Source: UBA8437 sp003445035 (lineage in GTDB: Bacteria; Planctomycetota; Planctomycetia; Planctomycetales; Planctomycetaceae). Taken from it: a DNA stretch of 12,229 nucleotides. Location of the stretch: assembly GCA_937901285.1 (NCBI GenBank), contig CALCHI010000392.1:1-12229 (forward strand), read 5' to 3'. Positions 7,385 to 12,229 of the stretch are shown one piece after another. The translations under genes and the position numbers were made by a program. Each line of letters begins with the position of its first letter. The stretch's first letter is position 1. The notes under the pieces are model-generated. The model had not been told where the DNA came from and did not search any database. It was given only the letters and a program-made list of their open reading frames with translations.

Positions 7385-9834
7385 TCTCCGGTTTCGTTCA
7401 CAGAAAGCGTGCCGATTGTCGGATCGCTGTTGGGATCCTGGCGGTTGCCGTCTGCGGCAGTGCCGCGATGGCCGACGACCCGGTGATTCGCGTCTACCCG
7501 TCCCGGGTGACGCTCGACGGGGCCGCCGATCGCCAGCGGGTGATCGTGCAGTCGGTCACTGCGGACGGTCGCACCCGTGATCTGACCTCCCGGGCCCGGT
7601 TGGTGGCTTCGGTGGCCGATCGGGTCCGGATCGTCGGAGGGGTTCTGCAGCCGGTGGCCGACGGAGCACTGGACCTGGTGGTGACCGTTGATGGCCGTCG
7701 GCTGGTCGTCCCGGTGACTGTTCGCCATGCCGACGCGACTTCTCCGGTGAGATTCGGTCTCGACGTGATGCCGGTTTTGACCAAGGGGGGGTGCAACAGC
7801 GGCAGTTGCCACGGGGCGTCGCGTGGACAGCGAGGATTTCGGCTGTCCGTGTTCGGGTTTGACCCGGCCGGGGACCACTTCCGGATTACCCGGGAATTTG
7901 TCGGCCGGCGGATCGACCTGGCCCGGCCGGCCGAGAGCCTGTTGCTGACGAAGCCGTCCGAGCAGGTGGTTCACGGTGGTGGCCAGCGGTTCGACGCCGA
8001 CAGCGAGATGTACCGGGTGCTGTTGAAGTGGCTCGAGCAGGGGGCACCGCGGGATCCCCGGGATGTGTCCCGGGTGAAGCGGCTGGAGGTGTTCCCCTCG
8101 GAGGTCGTCCTGTCGGGCACGCGGCTCGGAGAGGACGCGGCTGCGGGAAGTTCTCACCGGCTGGTCGTCCGGGCGCATTACGACGACGGCACCGATCGTG
8201 ATGTCACCGGGCTGACCGTCTTCACCAGCACGAACACCGCGTCGGCGGTCGTGTCAGCCGACGCGGTGGTCAGCGGTCAACGGCGTGGCGAGTCGTTCGT
8301 GATGGCGATGTTTGGTGAACACAACGTCGGGTTGCCGGTGATCGTGGTCCCCGGGGGGCCGGCGGCGGCGTTTCCCGATCTGCCGGCGGCCAACGCGGTC
8401 GACGAGTTGATCCATCGCAAGCTCAGGAAACTGAGAGTTGTTCCCTCGCCGATCTGTGATGACTCGACGTTCGTTCGTCGGGTCTACCTGGACACGATCG
8501 GGTTGTTGCCTCAGACGGGCGAATACGACCGGTTCATTGCCGACAAGCGTCCCGACAAGCGAAAGCGTCTGGTTGACGAGTTGCTGAAGCGACCCGAGTT
8601 CACCGATCTCTGGGTGATGAAGTGGGCCGAGTTGCTGCAGGTTCGCAACGTCAAGGGGGGGTTTTTCGGCTGGTTGCGGAAGCGATTCCTGGCCAACGTG
8701 CCGATGGACCGGATGGTCCGAGAGTTGTTGACGGCCGAGGGTGGCTTCTTTCGGGATCCGCCGGCGCAGTACTTTCGCCAGGTCGGGAAACCGAAGATCC
8801 TGGCCGAAAACGTGGCCCAGGTCTTCATGGGAACCCGTATCCAGTGTGCGCAGTGTCACAACCACCCGTTCGATCGCTGGACGATGAACGACTACTACGG
8901 TTTCGCCGCGTTCTTCGCGCAGCTGGGTTCGAAGCGGAACTGGGAGGACACGCGAGAACAGATTGTCTTCAACAAGGGGTCGGGTGAGGTCCGTCATCCG
9001 ATCGATGACCGAGTGATGCCTCCGAAGTTTCTCGGCGGCGAGGTGCCCAGGCTGGGTCGACGGGATCGCCGGGCCGTGCTGGCCGATTGGCTGACGGCTG
9101 CCGGGAACCCGTGGTTCTCACGGAACCTGGCCAACATTGCCTGGGCGCAGTTCTTTGGAAGAGGGATCGTTGACCAGGTGGATGACGTGCGGTTGAGCAA
9201 CCCACCGTCGAATCCCGAGTTGCTCGACTTCCTGGCCGCCCGGCTGGTGGCCGACGGTTACGATTTCCGCAAGCTGATTCGCGTCATCACGCTCTCGTTC
9301 GCGTACCAGCGAGCGACCGAGCCGACTGCCAGCAATCTCGACGATCGGCGGAACTTCTCCCATGCGTCATTCCGCAGGTTGCGGGCCGAGGTGCTGCACG
9401 ACTGCCTGTGCCAGGCCACGGGCGTTCCGAGCCGCCTGGGGGGATTTCCGCTGGGCACACGTGCTGTGCAGTTGCCGGTGGCCGCGATGTCCACCGACTT
9501 TCTCGAGACGTTCGGCCGTTCAAACCGCGAGACGGTCTGCAGTTGCGAGGTCGACGTGCAGCCGAATCTTTCGCAGGCCCTGCACCTGATCAACGGCGCC
9601 ACGACCTGGGGCAAGATCGAGGGGGGCGAGGTTCTGAAGCGGTTGATGACGGCCGGTGACGAACCGGCCACCGTGATCTCGGCTCTTTACGTTCGCTGCC
9701 TGTCCCGGCAACCGACGGATCGCGAGCGGACCCGGTTGCTGGCGGCTGTCGCCGCCGCCGACGATCGGAACGAAATCTACCAGGAGTTGTTCTGGGCGTT
9801 GTTGAATTCCAAGGAATTCCTGTTCAACCACTGA
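7381..9834 (+). CDS. DUF1549/DUF1553 (PSCyt2/PSD1) exported cytochrome-like protein with Ig-like repeats
   Basis: An 817-residue planctomycete family protein with no known reaction. The N-terminus is a signal peptide (basic HRKR, apolar IAVGILAVAVCGSAAMA, cleavage near residue 31). Two BIG2-like (bacterial Ig) repeats follow, about 35-115 and 260-335; both start with a 'xVxPSxVxL' strand. Between them lies CNSGSCH (C138, C143, H144), a Cys-x4-Cys-His haem-attachment-like motif within the typical block GGCNSGSCHGASRG...GFRLSVFGFDP. DUF1549 runs from about 338 to 555 and contains CAQCH (C489, C492, H493) followed by NHPFDRWT, a canonical c-type haem motif. DUF1553 runs from about 569 to the end (NPWFSRNLANIAWAQFFGRG, then RRLRAEVLHD, ending NSKEFLFNH). 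Both haem motifs imply periplasmic maturation if haem is bound. The start is at the ATGA overlap with the PPC gene, supported by GGAGG upstream. Length and domain order are normal for the family. Confidence 0.93.
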   Translation: MISGFVHRKRADCRIAVGILAVAVCGSAAMADDPVIRVYPSRVTLDGAADRQRVIVQSVTADGRTRDLTSRARLVASVADRVRIVGGVLQPVADGALDLVVTVDGRRLVVPVTVRHADATSPVRFGLDVMPVLTKGGCNSGSCHGASRGQRGFRLSVFGFDPAGDHFRITREFVGRRIDLARPAESLLLTKPSEQVVHGGGQRFDADSEMYRVLLKWLEQGAPRDPRDVSRVKRLEVFPSEVVLSGTRLGEDAAAGSSHRLVVRAHYDDGTDRDVTGLTVFTSTNTASAVVSADAVVSGQRRGESFVMAMFGEHNVGLPVIVVPGGPAAAFPDLPAANAVDELIHRKLRKLRVVPSPICDDSTFVRRVYLDTIGLLPQTGEYDRFIADKRPDKRKRLVDELLKRPEFTDLWVMKWAELLQVRNVKGGFFGWLRKRFLANVPMDRMVRELLTAEGGFFRDPPAQYFRQVGKPKILAENVAQVFMGTRIQCAQCHNHPFDRWTMNDYYGFAAFFAQLGSKRNWEDTREQIVFNKGSGEVRHPIDDRVMPPKFLGGEVPRLGRRDRRAVLADWLTAAGNPWFSRNLANIAWAQFFGRGIVDQVDDVRLSNPPSNPELLDFLAARLVADGYDFRKLIRVITLSFAYQRATEPTASNLDDRRNFSHASFRRLRAEVLHDCLCQATGVPSRLGGFPLGTRAVQLPVAAMSTDFLETFGRSNRETVCSCEVDVQPNLSQALHLINGATTWGKIEGGEVLKRLMTAGDEPATVISALYVRCLSRQPTDRERTRLLAAVAAADDRNEIYQELFWALLNSKEFLFNH

Positions 9835-9856
9835 TCCGGTTCCCTTCGGGAATCCG
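9804..9856 (+). other. Two successive inverted repeats at the end of the DUF1549/1553 gene
   Basis: GAATTCC-AA-GGAATTC (9804-9819) is a 7-bp inverted repeat inside the conserved last codons, so codon constraint may explain it. Three bases after the stop codon, CGG+TTCCC (9837-9844) pairs with GGGAA+CCG (9848-9856, one bulged T at 9853) around the loop TTC, giving an 8-bp hairpin. There is no T-run, so it is not a standard intrinsic terminator. It could cause partial termination or protect an mRNA end between the third and fourth genes of the cluster. Confidence 0.45.
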
Positions 9857-9893
9857 CAGCACACCATCTTGACCCTCCACGCAGTGTGACCAG

Positions 9894-11327
9894 ATGCACG
9901 AGCGAACCAACACCCTGGTGGTCCTGGTCCTCCTGGTGTTGTCTCCGGTTACCCTGGCCGAAGACCCGGCCGCGACGAAACCGAAAGCCCCGCGGGTGAC
10001 GTTCAGTGACCAGGTCGGGCCGTTGTTTCGTCGTCGCTGCACCGGGTGTCACGGCGGTGGACAACCCAAGGCCGACCTCGACCTGTCGCGATACGTGGCG
10101 GCGATGGCCGGAGGGTCTTCCGGCGAGGTGCTGGTCCCGGGTGATCCACTGCAGAGCCGGCTCTACCTGCTCGTGTCTCACGCCGAGGAGCCGCACATGC
10201 CGCCGAAGCGGCCGCGGTTGCCTGCGTCCGAATTGAAGCTGATCCGTCAGTGGATCGACGGCGGGCTGCTGGCGACCAGGACAAGCCGGCCAAGAACCTC
10301 CAAGCGTCCTCGCTCGCTGCTCTCGCGTGTCGGCCCGTCCCTCCGTCGTCCCGTCTTGAAGGGCGAGGGTGACCAGCCGGGAGCTCGTCCTTTCGGCTGG
10401 CCGGCCGTGGCGATACGGACCTCTGCCCGCGGCCGCACGGTGGTGGCCCTGGCGGCCAGCCCGTGGTCGTCCCTGGTGGCTGTCGGTGGGATCGGGCAGG
10501 TGCTGGTCTACGACGCGGTCAGCGGAAAACTCTCCGGAGCACTGCCGTTTCCCGAGGGTCGACCGCACCAGCTCGCCTTCAGTGCCGATGGCGAAGTGAT
10601 CTGGGCCGCCGGCGGCCAGGCGGGGGTCTCGGGAGCCGTGGTGGGCTGGAAGGTGCGATCCGGGCGACGCTTGTTTGCCGTCACCGATGGCGAGGATGTC
10701 GTGCTGGGGTCGGCGCTGGATCCGTCCGGGAAGCGGTTGGCCATCGGCAGTGATCGAGAGGTCCGGATAGTCGAGACGGCCACCGGTCGGACGATCCGCC
10801 GGCTCGCGGTTCACACCGATTGGGTTGTCTCGATCGGATTCAGCCCCGACGGGCGACGACTGGTCACCGGTGATCGTGGAGGCGGCCTGGTGTTGTGGGA
10901 GACTCGCCAGTGGGACCGGGTGTCGGCACTGGTCGGTCATCGCGGCGCAGTCACCGGCGTGGCGTGGCGACCCGATGGTCGCGTGGTTGCCTCGGCCAGC
11001 CAGGACGGGACCGTTCGCCAGTGGGAGGCTGAGGGGGGACGGCCCTTGAGGAACTGGATGGCTCACGAGGGAGGCGTACTGGGAATTGCCTGCCGTGCCG
11101 ACGGTCAGTTGGCGACCGTCGGCCACGATCGGGTGGCTCGGACCTGGAACCAGGCCGGTGCCGAACAGGATCGGCGAGGGCCGCTGGACGACATCGTCAC
11201 CCGTGTGGCCCTGGTCGGTGTGCCGGGATGGTTGGTCGTCGGCGACTGGACCGGCGCGCTGCGATTGTGGCGGGGATCCGAGTCCAAACCACGAGCGAAA
11301 TGGCATCCCGGCGTATCATCCCGGTGA
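9894..11327 (+). CDS. Planctomycete cytochrome C (PSCyt1) - WD40 beta-propeller fusion, exported
   Basis: A 477-residue exported protein. The signal peptide is MHERTN followed by the apolar run TLVVLVLLVLSPVTLA, with cleavage before EDP. Residues about 35-122 form a PSCyt1 domain: CTGCH (C49, C52, H53) is the c-type haem site, and the PHMPPK segment (M102) supplies a candidate second axial ligand, before the usual LKLIRQWIDGG end. A basic, Arg/Ser/Pro-rich linker (about 125-178) leads to seven WD40-like repeats of about 41 residues (180-465); the clearest are FSPDGRRLVTGDRGGGLVLWE and RPDGRVVASASQDGTVRQWE. Seven repeats are enough to close a propeller. It probably anchors or organises partner proteins at the envelope while carrying a redox haem; this is inference. 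It lies 59 bases after the DUF1549/1553 gene on the same strand, without a clear Shine-Dalgarno. The domain fusion is known in planctomycetes; the function is not. Confidence 0.92.
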   Translation: MHERTNTLVVLVLLVLSPVTLAEDPAATKPKAPRVTFSDQVGPLFRRRCTGCHGGGQPKADLDLSRYVAAMAGGSSGEVLVPGDPLQSRLYLLVSHAEEPHMPPKRPRLPASELKLIRQWIDGGLLATRTSRPRTSKRPRSLLSRVGPSLRRPVLKGEGDQPGARPFGWPAVAIRTSARGRTVVALAASPWSSLVAVGGIGQVLVYDAVSGKLSGALPFPEGRPHQLAFSADGEVIWAAGGQAGVSGAVVGWKVRSGRRLFAVTDGEDVVLGSALDPSGKRLAIGSDREVRIVETATGRTIRRLAVHTDWVVSIGFSPDGRRLVTGDRGGGLVLWETRQWDRVSALVGHRGAVTGVAWRPDGRVVASASQDGTVRQWEAEGGRPLRNWMAHEGGVLGIACRADGQLATVGHDRVARTWNQAGAEQDRRGPLDDIVTRVALVGVPGWLVVGDWTGALRLWRGSESKPRAKWHPGVSSR

Positions 11328-11332
11328 GATGA

Positions 11333-11380
11333 CCCGTCGTCGGGGCGTGCTTCCTTGGGTTCCGGAGCCAAGTCCTCCGG
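11333..11380 (+). other. Inverted repeats downstream of the WD40 gene, possible transcript end
   Basis: CCCG-TCGT-CGGG (11333-11344) is a short stem. CCGGAG-CCAAGTC-CTCCGG (11362-11380) is a perfect 6-bp stem with a 7-base loop. CTTGG/CCAAG (11354-11372) overlaps it, so only one of the two can form at a time. No T-run follows, so a Rho-independent terminator is not shown. Its place between an operon end and a promoter fits a 3' end or a leader structure. Confidence 0.3.
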
Positions 11381-11389
11381 CGGCCTCGC

Positions 11390-11418
11390 TTGCGATCCGA
11401 TGGACCGACTTGGATAAT
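11390..11418 (+). promoter_or_regulatory. Probable sigma-70-type promoter for citrate synthase
   Basis: TTGCGA (11390-11395, 4 of 6 to TTGACA) and GATAAT (11413-11418, 5 of 6 to TATAAT) are separated by exactly 17 bases. Transcription would begin near 11425, giving a leader of about 80 bases before ATG 11506. This is the best housekeeping promoter match I found in the window. It implies that citrate synthase is transcribed independently of the upstream cluster. Confidence 0.5.
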
Positions 11419-11505
11419 GGTCGTTTCGTCGGTCCGCTGTTGTCGAGTTATTGGGATCGACGGGAATCATCATCCGAAACACATTCCGGGGCCAGAAGCG
11501 ACACG

Positions 11506-12229
11506 ATGGACAGTGCCAAATTAAGCCTGGACGGGCAGGATTACGAACTTCCGGTGGTCGTTGGCTCCGAGGGGGAGCGAGGGGTCGACATCACCCGCTT
11601 TCGCGGTGAGTCGGGGGCGATCACACTCGACTCCGGTTACGGCAACACAGGTGCCTGCCAGAGTGCGATCTGTTTCATCAACGGTGAGGAGGGGATTCTC
11701 CGGTACCGTGGATATCCGATCGAACAACTGGCCGAGAATGCCACGTTCGCCGAGGTCTGCTACCTGCTGATCTACGGGGACCTGCCGACGGCCGATCAGC
11801 TGCAGGGTTTCAGCGACGGGCTGACCTCTCACAGCATGATCCACGAGGACATGAAGAAGTTCTTCGACGGTTATCCCGCCTCGGCTCACCCGATGGCCGT
11901 GCTCTCCTCGATGATCGCCTCGCTAGCCACGTACTACCCCGAGGCCTCCGGAGACGAGGATGACGACCTGAACATCATCCGGGTCCTGGCCAAATCCAAG
12001 ACGATGGCCGCCTGGGCCTACAAGAAGTCGATCGGCCAGCCGCTGGTGTATCCGCTCAACCATCTCTCCTACAGCGCCAATTTCCTGAACATGATGTTCT
12101 CGGTGCCGACCGAGACCTACGAGGTGCCGAAGGTTCTCCAGGACGCTTTGAACGTGCTGTTGATTCTGCATGCCGATCACGAGCAGAACTGCAGCACGTC
12201 GACGGTGCGGATGGTGGCCAGCAGCCAGG
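11506..12229 (+). CDS. gltA: Citrate synthase (type II), N-terminal 241 residues, cut by window edge
   Basis: Condenses acetyl-CoA with oxaloacetate to form citrate, the entry step of the TCA cycle, in the cytoplasm. The reading frame from ATG 11506 gives the typical bacterial type II N-terminus: a small beta domain, then ITLDSGYGNTGACQSAI and GILRYRGYPIEQLAE (about residues 45-80). The large helical domain follows, and LHADHEQNCSTSTVR (about 221-235) contains the first catalytic histidine (HEQN). The second His and the catalytic Asp should lie beyond position 12229, since the family is about 430 residues long. The start fits the family's N-terminal length; there is no clear Shine-Dalgarno (AGAAG is weak). 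A sigma-70-like promoter lies about 90 bases upstream. It is the last and apparently separate transcription unit of the window. Confidence 0.97.
   Translation, partial: MDSAKLSLDGQDYELPVVVGSEGERGVDITRFRGESGAITLDSGYGNTGACQSAICFINGEEGILRYRGYPIEQLAENATFAEVCYLLIYGDLPTADQLQGFSDGLTSHSMIHEDMKKFFDGYPASAHPMAVLSSMIASLATYYPEASGDEDDDLNIIRVLAKSKTMAAWAYKKSIGQPLVYPLNHLSYSANFLNMMFSVPTETYEVPKVLQDALNVLLILHADHEQNCSTSTVRMVASSQ

Noticed and set aside
9804..9819. GAATTCCAAGGAATTC as a protein-binding palindrome
   Set aside because: It lies in the highly conserved NSKEFLFN codons at the end of DUF1553, so the symmetry can arise from the amino acids and codon choice alone. It is kept only as part of a weaker stem-loop observation.
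9777..11306. A 509-codon minus-strand open frame opposite the cytochrome-WD40 gene
   Set aside because: The sense strand gives seven regular WD40 repeats and a CxxCH domain. The antisense frame has no domain and spans two genes and their spacer.

Overview
The window is high-GC DNA from a member of the Planctomycetota. The evidence is a cluster of genes whose domains are a hallmark of that phylum: DUF1501, DUF1549/DUF1553 (also called PSCyt2/PSD1), the planctomycete cytochrome C domain (PSCyt1) fused to WD40 repeats, and a secreted PPC-domain protein. I see no RNA gene, CRISPR array, insertion sequence, integrase or phage gene. The genus cannot be told from the sequence alone.

Layout from left to right. 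(1) Positions 1-2682, minus strand: a large Lhr-type superfamily 2 helicase whose C-terminus runs off the left edge. (2) Positions 2683-2966: a divergent, comparatively AT-richer intergenic stretch with GC-rich inverted repeats in the leader of the next gene. (3) Positions 2967-3533: a small cytoplasmic protein with a degenerate STAS-like (anti-anti-sigma-like) fold and an odd Gly-rich insertion. (4) Positions 3573-11327: four exported proteins in tandem. They are a DUF1501 protein with a twin-arginine leader, a PPC-domain protein, a DUF1549/DUF1553 protein with two Cys-x(n)-Cys-His haem-type motifs, and a PSCyt1-WD40 fusion. The first three are joined by 4-base ATGA stop/start overlaps; the fourth follows after 59 bases that hold a stem-loop. 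(5) Positions 11328-11505: a short spacer with inverted repeats and a good sigma-70-like promoter. (6) Positions 11506-12229: the N-terminal 241 codons of citrate synthase, cut by the right edge.

The four exported genes look like one co-translated unit. They plausibly encode parts of one periplasmic or envelope-associated, haem-containing assembly: a DUF1501 alkaline-phosphatase-superfamily-like protein, a beta-rich PPC partner, a DUF1549/1553 cytochrome-like protein and a cytochrome-propeller fusion. Such sets are common in planctomycetes, and I know of no established biochemical role. The STAS-like gene lies only 39 bases (12 if the GTG start is used) upstream of the cluster and may be its first cistron. 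Lhr (nucleic-acid repair) and citrate synthase (TCA cycle) are housekeeping flanks and look functionally unrelated. Apart from this uncharacterised cluster the region is ordinary, and I found no convincing new defence, mobile or RNA-based system.
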